Assembly: GCA_964017065.1 (NCBI GenBank)
Contig: OZ024783.1
Location: 18,947,752 to 19,011,751, forward strand
DNA length: 64,000 bases
Origin: Haliclona indistincta
Lineage: Eukaryota > Porifera > Demospongiae > Haplosclerida > Chalinidae
Direction: 5' to 3'
Below the pieces are notes generated by a model. That model saw only the letters and a list, made by a program, of their open reading frames with translations. It was not told the DNA's origin and made no database searches. Below are positions 32,801 through 55,115 of the stretch, one piece after another (positions within the stretch are counted from its first letter, which is position 1; each line of letters opens with the position of its first letter). Position numbers and translations under genes: made by a program.

Positions 32801-34374
32801 AAGACTATGAGCCACTCCAAATCAACCACAAAGGCAAGCCTATCTTTCCCGTCAATGCAGTCATTGAAGACAAGAAACAGAGAAAGCAATATATGAAGGA
32901 GTTACGACGGCTAATCAGCAAGAGCCCTTCCATAAAGGTTACTATAAAACTACGATGGTTTGGGTTCTATCTTAGTCTGTTATCCTCATCTAAGGCCGAG
33001 CAGAGAGCCATTCTATCACTGCAGGAGTGTGTGGATATCGGCAGGTCACTGGATATGGATGAGCAGGAGACCAGGAAGGCAATCACATTCTTCCATAACC
33101 TCAACCTCATCTTACACTACCAGTCACTCGTTATCGTAAATCTGAAGCCCATCCTTGACCTGGTGTCCCTCCTGATTGGTGTGTCCTTTATCAATGAGGA
33201 CGAGCTCCATGATCTGTTTGGCATCGACCTTCCTGCTGGTGACAGGGAACACTTCCAACAGCATGGCTGCTTAGACCGACCCACACTGGCAGAGTGTTTC
33301 CAATTCCCTCGCCTGCTCAATGCTGAGACATTTATCAACCTCCTTGCTGAGGTAAAGGCTGTTGCCATTATCGAGAAATCCAATGAGTTCTTTATGCCAT
33401 GTGTACTACGCTATGCTTCAAAGGAAAAAGAGCGTGAGATAACAGCTGATTTAGAGCAGATGTGTCCGTGGATAGTGAGGTTGATGACTCAAGTTGGTAG
33501 TCGAGAGCTGTGCATTCCTCTGCCTCCTGCGTTCTCTCCTACACTGATCGTGTTGCTCCTGTCCTCTCGCTTATTCTGTATTGTCAATGGACAGCAGCAG
33601 TATAGAAACATCTTTGTACTTAAATACAGAAAAGGAGGTGCAGATGTCACTATTATTGAGAGACAACTTCAACTAGAGATCTTCAGCGACAGTGAGTGCT
33701 CCGTCATTCGTTCCATCATTCGTAAGACAATACTTGAAACAGAGAAGAGGCTCAGCTTTGATGTAGACAGCATCACTATCGAGGACTCCTTTCCCTGCTC
33801 CTGTAACCCACTGCAGAGAGAGTCTCGCCACATTGTCTACACAGGACCACCAGCAAGAGCTCTGTGTGGACAAACTACGAAGAGGTGTGTATTGAGGGAA
33901 CAGGAGTTGCGATGGCTGCAGTCATCAGCTGGTATGCCATTATTATGAACCATTTCATTGTTATTGTGTTGTACTATAGGCACAAACATGACTACACAGC
34001 TACCCACAGCTGCTGCTGGTGTTAGTGGTGACCACTCTAGACCACTCAGTGAGTTACACCACATGATGGAGAGAGTGTCCCTGTTATTATTATAATACTG
34101 TGCAGGTACTGGAGATCTAGTAGATGTGTTAGAGGTTGTGGATAGTGTCAGTGACTGGAAGAAGCTTGGTCTGATCCTGGGACTATTGTATCAACCAACA
34201 CTAACCGATATTGAGGCCTATCGACGAGGCAAACCAGATGAATGCAGAATGGACATGATCTCAGCATGGCTGCAACAGCAAGACAATGTCAATAACCCTT
34301 CATGGAGTGTGTTGAGAGCTGCACTGCAGAGGATGGGAGAGCATGAGCTGGCTAACAGGATCAGCACTAACTGA
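7523..34374 (+). CDS. ANK-Roc-COR-Death protein (DAPK1-like architecture without kinase), ten exons
   Basis: Exons with consistent GT-AG sites and phases: 7523-7558 (starts [12 protein letters not shown]), 10829-10930, 14575-14670, 26441-26539, 27035-27107, 29198-29245, 30475-30722, 31810-33931, 33980-34048 and 34106-34374. They sum to 3162 nt, giving 1053 aa plus stop. Residues 13-136 form about four ankyrin repeats ([40 protein letters not shown]). The P-loop GPPATGKTS is at about 176-184, a G3-like DSGGQ at about 325, and a G4-like GTFADR at about 416. Together these indicate a Roc-type GTPase. A COR-like region follows ([11 protein letters not shown], later [10 protein letters not shown]) and contains a 123-residue tandem repeat (424-546 and 547-669). 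The C-terminal Death domain occupies about 965-1053 ([33 protein letters not shown]). By family knowledge, such proteins act as cytosolic GTP-regulated signalling or cell-death scaffolds; the exact role here is unknown. Exons 1-5 are duplicated in module B. Confidence 0.85.
7895..8550. mobile_element. TTAA-flanked MITE a (TTAAGGTGGCGG family)
   Basis: Starts TTAAGGTGGCGGTACCC and ends GTATACCGCCACCTTAA. The TTAA at both ends reads as the target duplication, leaving a TIR beginning GGTGGCGGTA. No transposase. TTAA targets are known for the piggyBac and Kolobok superfamilies. Three relatives lie at 11822, 15623 and 27426. Confidence 0.85.
8640..9483. mobile_element. Foldback element, two ~350-bp inverted arms
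   Basis: The left arm begins ATGGCGCATATGCATTATTA and the right arm ends with its complement. Arms stay matched through the blocks around TTCCGGCCGAG, CCAATCATTGCTGTGTATTT and TCGCTATTCACGTCTTCAGA, to a loop of about 140 bp near 9000-9130. No coding sequence. No clear target duplication could be assigned. It lies inside the 7627-10579 element. Confidence 0.85.
10158..10217. repeat. Short inverted repeat, MITE-like
   Basis: TAGTCTCGCATAGCCAGACC pairs with GGTCTGGCTACACGAGACTA across a short loop, a 60-bp near-palindrome. It is inside the 7627-10579 element. Confidence 0.75.
11822..12488. mobile_element. TTAA-flanked MITE b
   Basis: Begins TTAAGGTGACGGGTAACAGT and ends ACTGTTACCCGTCACCTTAA, a near-perfect TIR of about 20 bases including the TTAA. 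It carries an internal hairpin at 12371-12424 built on GACTCGAACCGCGAA and TTCGCGGTTAGAGTC. A non-coding element in intron 2 of the ANK gene. The rest of the 10931-14574 intron holds no further gene. Confidence 0.85.
13651..13748 (+). repeat. (GT)n microsatellite preceding a SINE
   Basis: Almost pure GT dinucleotides. Cys/Val and His/Thr open frames across it are artefacts. Comparable GT/CA tracts adjoin nearly every SINE copy in the window. Confidence 0.95.
13749..14130 (+). mobile_element. tRNA-derived SINE, full-length copy
   Basis: The head has pol III-type boxes: an A-box-like TGGTTCAACTGG and a B-box GGTTCGAATCCC about 45 bases later. The body includes the shared block TGCCCACACCGGCAGTGGGA and ends near CAGTGAGAGGCTTTTG, followed by a TG repeat. 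Minus-strand relatives lie at 46714, 50523 and 52865, and a partial plus-strand copy at 59195. Confidence 0.85.
14913..15520. mobile_element. 608-bp TIR element with 7-bp target duplication (hAT-like)
   Basis: The ends are inverted repeats of about 100 bp beginning CAAGAGTAAATAATGATAAG and continuing through GTATCGAACGCCGTATGG. The flanking CTTTTAA occurs at 14906-14912 and again at 15521-15527. Module B has the uninterrupted site near 61040. A CA start and a 7-8 bp duplication are compatible with hAT. Non-coding; intron 3 of the ANK gene. Confidence 0.8.
15524..16768. mobile_element. TTAA-flanked element with GGGTGCAG ends, containing MITE c
   Basis: TTAA at 15524-15527 is followed by GGGTGCAG, and its complement CTGCACCC precedes TTAA at 16765-16768. 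The first TTAA lies inside the target duplication of the neighbouring 14913-15520 element, so this insertion came later. The module B sequence at about 61043 lacks both. Interior sequence other than the nested MITE shows no coding potential. Confidence 0.7.
15623..16318. mobile_element. TTAA-flanked foldback MITE c
   Basis: Begins TTAAGGTGGCGGGATGCCAC and ends with the near-complement GGTATCCCGCCACCTTAA. The two halves are inverted copies over about 330 bp each, meeting near 15965. No coding capacity. Confidence 0.9.
17013..17428. mobile_element. pogo/Tigger-like MITE with TA target
   Basis: Left end CAGTGCAACCTCGATTATCC and right end complementary to CAGTGCACCTTGATTATCC, flanked by TA at 17011-17012 and 17429-17430. 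CAGTG starts with CGATTATCCGGA-like ends are typical of pogo/Tigger relatives. No transposase inside. Confidence 0.8.
17440..17604 (+). repeat. 5' LTR of BEL/Pao element
   Basis: A 165-bp TG...CA repeat, matching 26185-26343 with small indels (for example TTGGTTCATTGATTGATT against TTGTGTTATGAATATC). The divergence indicates that some time has passed since insertion. Confidence 0.9.
17868..19590 (+). pseudogene. BEL/Pao gag region, disrupted
   Basis: The start region ([20 protein letters not shown]) leads into a helical stretch. A second open segment reads [20 protein letters not shown], the hallmark of the DUF1759 Gag family. After a 303-bp MITE the sequence resumes with [19 protein letters not shown]. 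It then has CCHC-type knuckles ([27 protein letters not shown]) near 19268-19370. Frame changes and the MITE prevent a continuous protein. By family knowledge Gag forms the particle core; this copy cannot do so. Confidence 0.85.
18607..18909. mobile_element. 303-bp MITE inside BEL gag
   Basis: Ends CAGGGGCGTAACTA and its complement TAGTTACGCCCCTG, flanked by AAGTC at 18602-18606 and 18910-18914. Removing one copy of the duplication restores the continuity of the surrounding gag similarity, so the boundaries are well supported. The 5-bp duplication makes the superfamily uncertain. Confidence 0.85.
23029..25410 (-). mobile_element. Complete hAT transposon inserted in BEL integrase
   Basis: The element has TIRs beginning CAGACATTGCAC on both ends and an 8-bp target duplication AGGGCCAC (23021-23028 and 25411-25418), which is the hAT signature. 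Removing it rejoins integrase-region similarity. Total length is 2382 bp with a single full-length transposase on the minus strand, so it looks autonomous and young. Confidence 0.95.
23263..25221 (-). CDS. hAT-family transposase with BED zinc finger, 652 aa, apparently intact
   Basis: The start codon is the first ATG ([10 protein letters not shown]) after the 3'-side TIR, and the frame is open to the stop. A BED-type zinc finger has Cys63, Cys66, His83 and His88 ([10 protein letters not shown]...KHLQNAH). The RNase H-like catalytic core shows [10 protein letters not shown] (Asp211), TVTDNAANM (Asp274), the Cys317/His320 motif [13 protein letters not shown], and the [12 protein letters not shown] block, all standard hAT landmarks. 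The C-terminal dimerisation region reads [20 protein letters not shown]. Length fits the family. By family knowledge it cuts at the TIRs and integrates at 8-bp sites in the nucleus. It sits antisense to the host ANK gene and the BEL element. No frameshift or stop was seen; activity is inference. Confidence 0.95.
   Translation of the reverse strand: MAARSSLSPCSSTSSNELDYCRNEFTIVEETEEGSVKIRVDYNSFFELPDTKPTTQAQCLARCKLCRRPYKFTLTTKGNLLKHLQNAHPKHLHDHKEERAKQLCKPKVPKDQCTFNLDGTMTVAIKPKEPFKNQEKVLTSIVKHICGRGGLPISTVEQDWFRSFMKVVEPRFENVSRVAVTSKLDELYEEEKQQLLAQISCCDVKPSVTVDFWTGCNGKSFMGSTVHYIHLKVLKSHAFFFVEVGPPHTSENVKDHFEDQLDKYSLKCFRTVTDNAANMKHAFELIADASELTESNEDEPENVWKPIQLKVEGWLGCSAHQLQLVVNDGYKELRGYHRIQNILTKAKGIATLSHKSSHFAYSLTHRIPVPCETRWNSYFRLYEHIVKHHDNITEALNSNDRQEVIISRPQIELLNLVVNIMDYFSEATNILQQENNATSNRLIPVIDSLENAMLQTNRDNPAINALCERLLTSLRERFDYLLTSELYQASTVLDPRIKLSFTDSDNPNDKNHFLFSSSVVKQSVLSLLPHRPQPHLSSTTAMVALNTSSEPATKKRRLLDFCSISDDTRLAKTIDAEAELQTYLDQPRLDIKPITFWSERKKTQLSTLALQLMSVPCSSAPVERLFSKAGVILSSRRSRLSSEKLEKLVFIK
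26185..26343 (+). repeat. 3' LTR of BEL/Pao element
   Basis: A 159-bp match to 17440-17604, bounded by TG and CA and preceded by a purine run. Confidence 0.9.
27196..29113. mobile_element. Large palindromic foldback element with TA target, carrying MITE d
   Basis: Ends CAGTGTTCCACACGAAGAGG and its complement, flanked by TA (27194-27195 and 29114-29115). Inverted arms of several hundred bases run to a short loop near 28500, matching through TATGGCGGCGTATC, GGATTTCCAGAAATACT and CCGATTCTGTGGGAGTTAAG. The left arm is interrupted by the TTAA MITE at 27426-28150; the right arm keeps the unoccupied site. CAGTG ends and a TA target resemble Tc1/mariner-pogo relatives. Located in intron 5 of the ANK gene; module B lacks it. 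Confidence 0.9.
27426..28150. mobile_element. TTAA-flanked foldback MITE d
   Basis: Begins TTAAGGTGGCGGTATACCCG and ends CGGGTATACCGCCACCTTAA. The halves are inverted repeats, matching around TGATGCATCAATGAGTGTGT and GTAGGAACAATCGACATCGT. The open frames inside (27630-27373 minus, 27841-28227 plus) are mirror images of each other and not genes. Confidence 0.95.
29246..30474 (+). other. ANK gene intron 6, partly shared with module B
   Basis: The part from about 29700 to 30465 is collinear with 62130-63000 in module B (shared TTTACTGTTCATCTATTCTG and CTGATCCAGTGGTGGTTTTG). A CT-rich tract lies at 29765-29945. No coding exon is seen. Confidence 0.7.
30838..31600. repeat. Degenerate inverted-repeat element in ANK intron 7
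   Basis: TATAGTTTCAGTGGTGTA near 30880 pairs with TACACCACTGAAACTATA near 31545. GTTGCTGTGGGTGAAC near 30958 pairs with GTTCACCCATGCACAGCAAC near 31294. Arms are imperfect and the boundaries are not exact. No coding capacity. Confidence 0.7.
32377..33114 (+). repeat. 369-bp in-frame tandem duplication in the COR region
   Basis: Two adjacent 369-base units, 32377-32745 and 32746-33114. Each begins GAGTGTGTGAGTGA and contains CGATGGTTTGGGTTCTATCT. They encode two 123-residue copies with scattered substitutions (for example [18 protein letters not shown] against [18 protein letters not shown]). Both are open and in frame with the rest of the exon. Confidence 0.95.
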
Positions 34375-34899
34375 TTGTGAGTTGTGACTGCATCATTGTG
34401 AGTCATGTGTGTTGTTCCTATACTGCAGGATCACAATGCTGTCCACTCACATCATGATCACTACTTCACTACCACTACCTATATTATTAATAACATTCAG
34501 TTATCATAATGTTGTCATGACAACTCACTAACCATTCATTTCATCATTTTTATACATGACTGCATTATTTTTTATTTCGGTATAATTGTCATTAAAATTT
34601 AATTGGAAATTACAATTTAGCTTGTGATAGCATGCAGCTCACATTGTAGCTTCATGAGTCAGCTACAGCAGGTGCATGTAGTCGACTAGACTCCGGCCTG
34701 TCACTATACATTGTACACACCATTGGGTGATTATGATATTCATCCAAGCCATGATCATGGATCATTAACCAGCTGCTTGCTAGTGGTTCCCAGCCAGCAA
34801 CTGACCAAGCACTAACTATAGTGCCTGAGCTAAGACCTAGCGCTTTAGTCGGCTGGATGACTATAAGTTTATAATACTTATGCAACTAAATTCAATTCC
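34375..34899. other. 3' flank of the ANK-Roc-COR-Death gene
   Basis: AT-rich sequence without a supported gene. It includes candidate AATAAA-like stretches but no clear polyadenylation signal that can be singled out. Confidence 0.5.
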
Positions 34900-36330
34900 C
34901 TGATCATGGATGTTGATTGGGATCGAGGCTTTACTTTCTCATGATGATATCAATCTCTCTTGGTCTAACTGGCGCTCAATGTTGGGATCAACTGTTCCCC
35001 AAGCTGTCTTGAAACCTCGTAAGAATTTCCTTGGATTACCTATTCTCCATGCAGCCATGAGGTGCAGAAACTTGCTTTACCGTTCCTTTCGTAAGTCTAA
35101 TGATGCTCACATCTTAATCAATAATATAAATCTGCTTGTACCATAGGAAGCCTTATTTTCAAAGGCACCACCAGTGGTGTATTTCAGATATACCATGGAA
35201 AGTCACATGATTTCCTGTGGAATAACTGGATATTCCGCGGGAAATCATGTGATTTCCTGTGGTATATCTGGATATTCCACGGGAAGTCACATGACTCCCA
35301 CTGGGCAAAAATATCATAGAAATGATCTACCTTCCAGAGAGAAGAATAGGAAGGAGTGAGAGTTGCGAGTCAACCTCACCAGTAAACTATAAAGGGTGTG
35401 CAAGCCGCCCTTATTTATCCTATAGAAACCTACAGACATCAGTGGGCCTTGTGGTTGCCATGATACAAGTCAGTTATACCATGCCTACCTGTGGTGTATC
35501 ATGAATACACTCAGCAATAACCATTAAGCCCTCAGGCTACGCCCTCGGGATTAATAGTTATTGCTTCGTGTATTCATGATACACGCATGGTATAACATAT
35601 ACTGGTAATCTTGTTGTTTCCCTTCTTTGTCAAAGCAAGGTTTAATTTCAAAACCTCGGCAATTGTAGTCAAAAAGAGTTTTGGAAAGCTGTAAAACTCC
35701 TAAACAAGAAGGACTCATCTGTTTCAGTAAAGGAATTTCTGTCAATTCTTCCTCTGGAAAAGCATCTCTTATTAATAATAACTTATTTCTTTGATTGTTT
35801 CAATCATGCACTTCTCCACTGCAAGTTCCTCCGGCTCAGAATCTCGATTTATGCCCTGATGAGTTTCTCTGTTCTGTCGAAGATATTGAGGAAGTACTCT
35901 TTTCTATTCAACCTGACAAATCTATTGCATGGTTTTGATGGTGTTTCACCTATAGGATGCTTAGGTCTACTCCATGGTCTATTGCTCCTAGCCAGCTGGC
36001 TACACTTTTCAATCTTTCAATTGCCTCTTGACAGGATTGTTCCTATTTTCATAAAAGGTGACAAAACTCAGTACCTTCTAATTACAGGCCAATTTCTATT
36101 TTACCTTCTGTGAGCAGTGTTTTAGAGAGGCATATTCATTCTCTGGTTTTTTTCTTTTCTCTCTGAAGACTCCCTAATTTCTGATCACCAGTGGGTTTCA
36201 TGCCCAACGGTATAGATTTACTATTTCTGTTCTCTGTTCGATTGCCCATAATTGGCTTGGGGATGGAAATGAGATTTGTTCAGTCTTCTTTGACCTAAGG
36301 ACGGAATATGACAGTATCCTCATGCCTCAC
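34900..36330 (+). mobile_element. Degraded LINE remnant at the module boundary
   Basis: Plus-strand segments in changing frames resemble the region before and into a non-LTR reverse transcriptase: SHDDINLSWSNWRSM, AVLKPRKN and MRCRNLLYRSFRKSN near 34940-35090; FWKAVKLLNKKDSS near 35680; then a DGVSP block, NLSIAS, and SNYRPISILPSVSSVLER near 35930-36135. Stops and frameshifts are frequent. A short repeat array and a MITE (35159-35600) interrupt it. It ends where similarity to 1021 begins. Confidence 0.75.
35472..35597. repeat. Palindromic MITE-like hairpin
   Basis: GTTATACCATGC with GTGTATCATGAATACAC on the left pairs with the same blocks inverted on the right, around a centre reading GCCCTCAGGCTACGCCCTCG. 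It lies inside the LINE remnant. Just before it (35192-35300) are two to three copies of a ~42-bp unit containing GATTTCCTGTGG. Confidence 0.75.
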
Positions 36331-36383
36331 TCGTAGACAGACTCGATCCGTACCTTATTGCCTGGATTCATGGATTCATCATA

Positions 36384-37210
36384 TCCTCCTACCCTACTCA
36401 CAACACAGCATGATACCTCATACCAAACCACCACTGATGCGGAGCCCACCAGCTGTTCATCCTCTACTCAACACTAACCATTCTCTATACTAATCACAGT
36501 AATCCTACATCACTAACTGCCTATATACTGTAATACAATGTTTGTATCATAAAATGCATCAACTTCAGTGATACATGTGTGGTCTAGTGATCATGATAGG
36601 TTAGTGTAGATATCACTAACTACAGTATGTACAGTGGTCACCATTGGAACTAACAGATGATCCATTATAGTGAAGGTGTCTTCTGGTAAGAGGATTAGCT
36701 TTACTAGATCTCAAGTCTAGAAACAGCTCTGTATGTACAGCACCAACCAGCTCTTCTCCTTGTCTACACTAAGAACTGTTGCAACCTTCATTATACCATG
36801 ACTATACAGACTAATGATTCCAGTCCCGGTTATGTTAGTCCGCTATATAGTCTATGAGTCAGTTATTAGTGTGATAATAGTTTGGTATGATAGCACAGCT
36901 GACAATATACCCTATGATGCATTCAAACCCCAACTATACTATAACACCTCATTCTCACTCCAGTCTCTAGGGCTTTATGTACCTTATCACACATCAGTTT
37001 TACTGTGAATTCTCTTTACATTACGAGTAAATTCACTCAAAGATGTGTAATGCAGCTCACTATAGTGCTGTCCCACGATGACTGAGACTGCACCAGAAGA
37101 AAAGCAAGGGAGACCTCATTTCTTTTTTGTCAGTATAAGTAATTAATAGCAGTAGAATTATAAATAAAGATTGTTATAGCCTATAATAGGATTTGGTGCT
37201 TGCAGTCTAG
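36384..37210. other. Spacer duplicated from 1021-1860
   Basis: Collinear with the module A spacer, with small indels and substitutions. No gene is seen. It marks the left edge of module B. Confidence 0.8.
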
Positions 37211-37744
37211 ACTAGTGAAATGCAGGACATTTGTGGGGCGAGCCTGAGAGAGTAGTGTTGGTAGCCATAAGTAGGCATTTAGCCGAGGAGGTGCACTTGG
37301 GAAGGCGTGATGCACTGATTGTGCCGCAGTCGAGTGAAGTCTCATTTGCTGCAGCCTGTCCTCTCTCTGTTCTTCAGTCTCTGCACCACGTCGTTCATGC
37401 TGCATCTCTCTCATTTGCTGCAGCCTGTCCTCTCTCTGTTCCTCAGTCTCTGCACCACGTCGTTCATGCTGCATCTCTCTCATTTGCTGCAGCCTGTCCT
37501 CTCTCTGTTCTTTGGTCTCTCCACCACGTCGCTCAGCTCCTTCTCTCTCATTTGCTGTAGCATGGCTGTAGCCTAACCGCTCTCTGTAATTCTTCAGTCT
37601 CTGCATCACGTCGCTCGTGCTCCTTCTCTCTGGCCTAACCTCTCTCTGTTCTTCAGTCTCTCTGACATCACGTCGCTCGTGCTTCTTCTCTCTAGCCTAA
37701 CCTATCTCTGTTCTTCAGTCTCTGCATCACGTCGTCGATCGTCA
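37181..37744 (-). pseudogene. 63-bp tandem repeat coding a Glu/Arg-rich 21-residue unit (Helitron-like N-terminal fragment?)
   Basis: On the minus strand the unit reads GAETEEQREDRLQQMR followed by EMQHERR, repeated about three times with weaker copies toward 37744. The pattern ET-EQRE-RL-QMR resembles charged repeats I associate with the N-terminus of Helitron-type helicase proteins in invertebrates, but no Rep or helicase motif is present. Short related stretches lie at about 14270 and 60355 (CTGTCCTCTCTCTGTTC). Probably a fragment captured in the 37211-39506 insertion. Confidence 0.45.
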
Positions 37745-39506
37745 TGATCTTTGCGCTTGCTCAGTCTCAGTTGAGTAAAATTGAAACCATCCGGTGAATT
37801 ACAACGCGGGGGCATTTACGGAATGACGTACGCATACATATGTTCTGCGCAAACCGTGGATCGGGACCATCCATGGATTGTCTTGCGCAAACCGTGGATC
37901 GGCGCTATCCATGCTTTGACCAGACAAACCATGGATCACCTGCGCAAAGCGTGGATTAGGCTTGCGCAAAGCGTGGATATGGAACAAACCGTGGATCATG
38001 GCCTATCCGTCCCACAGCATGCTATCATTGCTATGCCTCAAGTTCTCTCCAGTGCAGCATGCAAACCTGAGCCATGCAGCTGACATTCTGGGCGCCCCAC
38101 AGCATGTTTATATACCACAGCACAACTTGTCATTACTGATCAGTATAGCTATAACAATTCATAGGCTTGATCATTGTTCACAGTGTGCTCAAAAGAACAT
38201 TTATTAAGGATGGCTGTTTATCCTCAAGCATAGGAAGAGGTGTCAGCTTTCTTAGTTCAAAGCATTTGTAGTAAGTGTGTGCTCATCAAGTTCTGATCAA
38301 AGTTGTAGATGCCCAGATTGTAGCCAACAGTGTAGCCTGGAATTCCAGTGTAGCCTGGAATCGCAATTGAACAGTAGCCTGGAATTGCATTCTGATCATC
38401 GGCTTTCTTACGACACAGATACATGTAGTGCTTTTGAGAAGTTCTCAATGTGACTGAATCAACAAATCTAAGCATAGGAAACAGAAATAAAGAATAGCAA
38501 CTAACCATCATCTCCTGAACTATCTTCTTCTTGATCTATATCCACATCCGTGCATGTCTTGTACAGATGTATGAGTGTAGTAATTTGCATACTCCTACAT
38601 TATAGTTACATACCTTCAGAGGAAGTAGAAATAAGGTTAACTAAAGAACTGCTGTCGGTATCAACAATAACAGTTGCATTGGTAGCGGCTATCAGCAACA
38701 TGTGAATTAAGTGCTGCTACAGTTGATGTAGGGCGAGTGCATGAGGAAAAGAGAGTAGTTGTAGTGGTGACACTGTTGCTATCAACAGCATATGAGGTGG
38801 CTAGAGTATTGGCAGTTTATTAACATGACAGTTACAACATTATAATACGTACCAGTAACAAGAGGAGTAAGTGGGTTCACATGGCATAGTACATGAGAAT
38901 GAATCAGTAGTCCTGACAGAAGTTGAGTTAGAAAGGGAATTAACATACAACTCAGAGTATCATGATTGGCATCTGCATTATGACTATATAGTTATCACAT
39001 GCGTAATGGTATGGGATAGTAAGACCTGATACTCCAGGAAAGACTGTTGCTCGAGGTGGTTAATTGACCAAACACTACTTCATAAGGAGTGCTATTAATA
39101 GTGGCATGGACCTCGGCATGGACACATGTGTTAGCTGGCCACTGATTGCATGGATAGTTACGGTATATGCCGCACAAATAAATTGTAGCTTACATTGAAC
39201 CATACATACGTTTTGAAAGTGTCAGGCAAGCATCTGTTCTTCTACCTTCGCATTTCCCTTTCTTCCAAGTCGCTTGGCAAACTGTACGTGCGCTTGCGCT
39301 TATGATAGCGGCTGCCGCTCCGTAGGTACAATCCATGGATTGATTGCGCAAACCGCGGATAGGCGGCCTATCCACGGTTTGCGCAAGACAATCCATGGAT
39401 GGTCCCGATCCACGGTTTGCGCAGAACACATACATACATAGATAGATAGATAGCGCGGGGGACGTTTTCGACCAGTATGGGGCTCGCTCAGGCTCGCCCC
39501 AACTAG
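37211..39506. mobile_element. 2.3 kb composite insertion with inverted repeats and subterminal motif array
   Basis: Absent from the matching module A position (about 1870). Near the two borders GGGGCGAGCCTGAG and CTCAGGCTCGCCCC are inverted copies. Inside, TGCGCAAACCGTGGAT recurs in both orientations near 37846, 37890 and 39375-39420. A longer inverted match around CGGGACCATCCATGGATTGT joins 37860 and 39400. The insertion holds a 63-bp coding repeat and a possible integrase fragment. Its superfamily is unclear. Confidence 0.65.
38995..39177 (-). pseudogene. Possible retroviral-type integrase fragment
   Basis: The minus strand encodes VHAEVHATINSTPYEVVFGQ. The TPYEVVFG stretch is typical of the end of the integrase core in gypsy- or Ginger-type elements. 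Only about 60 aa are open and no catalytic DDE residues are visible, so the call rests on this motif alone. Confidence 0.4.
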
Positions 39507-39622
39507 GTTGATTTGTGAATGCTCTGATTAACGAGCCACGCCCATTAGCTCGTGTTTGTTTATCGTGTAGAGCACTAGTATCATGATCAGTATACTGGAT
39601 GATAGTAGACTAGTATCAGTGA

Positions 39623-53707
<14,085 letters not shown>

Positions 53708-54135
53708 GTTAGTCAGCATTGCGGGATATAGCCATTAGAGGGTTAAATTTATAAATCAACCAGTATAAATATTAATAGATGTGACCGACGGAACTTTTAA
53801 ACTTTGTCATTAGCACAGTACCTGTGTGTCTAGATAGTTTTACTGGTTTGTCTAAACCTCACTAATAGTAACTAATGAATGTCAATGTAGAAGTAGTAAT
53901 AATCATTATTATTATTATTATTATTATTATTTTGAGACAATTAATCCATTGGATACTGTTGTGTTCACTGACCTCCTCTTCATGCCTGTTGCTATGCAAC
54001 CAGTAAACGCCTTCATATTAGGGTTATACTGATACTGATTAGTATTTCATTGATTTATTAAGTTTAACACACACACACACACATGCTACTGTGCGTTGAT
54101 GCATCATATCCATTGGAATACCATTGGAATACCGT

Positions 54136-54975
54136 TACTAGCTATGTGATGGTTACTAGCTATGTGATGGTTAGTTGCTATGTGAAGGTTACTAGCTATG
54201 TGATGGTTACTAGCTATGTGATGGTTACTAGCTATTTGATGGTTACTAGCTATGTGATGGTTACTAGCTATGTGATGGTTACTAGCTATGTGATGGTTAC
54301 TAGCTATGTGATGGTTACTAGCTATGTGATGGTTACTAGCTATGTGATGGTTACTAGCTATGTGATGGTTACTAGCTATGTGATGGTTACTAGCTATGTG
54401 ATGGTTACTAGCTATGTGATGGTTAGTTGCTATGTGATGGTTACTAGCTATGTGATGGTTACTAGCTATGTGATGGTTACTAGCTATGTGATGGTCTAGC
54501 TATGTGATGGTTACTAGCTATGTGATGGTTACTAGCTATGTGATGGTTACTAGCTATGTGATGGTTACTAGCTATGTGAGGGTTACTAGCTATGTGATGG
54601 TTACTAGCTATGTGATGGTTACTAGCTATGTGATGGTTACTAGCTATGTGATGGTTACTAGCTATGTGATGGTTACTAGCTATGTGATGGTTACTAGCTA
54701 TGTGTTGGTTACTAGCTATGTGACGGTTACTAGCTATGTGACGGTTACTAGCTATGTGACGGTTACTAGCTATGTGATGGTTACTAGCTATGTGATGGTT
54801 ACTAGCTATGTGATGGTTACTAGCTATGTGATGGTTACTAGCTATGTGATGGTTACTAGCTATGTGATGGTTACTAGCTATGTGATGGTTACTAGCTATG
54901 TGATGGTTACTAGCTATGTGATGGTTACTAGCTATGTGATGGTTACTAGCTATGTGATGGTTACTAGCAATGTTA
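54136..54975 (+). repeat. 18-bp minisatellite (GTTACTAGCTATGTGATG)n, module B
   Basis: About 46 copies, the same unit as 5914-6322 and about twice the length. The hexapeptide frame MVTSYV is a by-product of the period. Confidence 0.95.
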
Positions 54976-55049
54976 TGGTTAAAAAGCTAGTGAACAGCTT
55001 TAGCTGGACGTTGTTTGTATAGTTCTCTAACTCTCCCTCCCTCCTCATC

Positions 55050-55097
<48 letters not shown>

Positions 55098-55115
55098 TCT
55101 CCATCTCTCTCTCAG

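Noticed and set aside
54136..54975. Long open frame (MVTSYV)n as a repeat protein
   Set aside because: The frame stays open only because 18 is a multiple of three. Copies with indels break it, and there is no splice or codon evidence.
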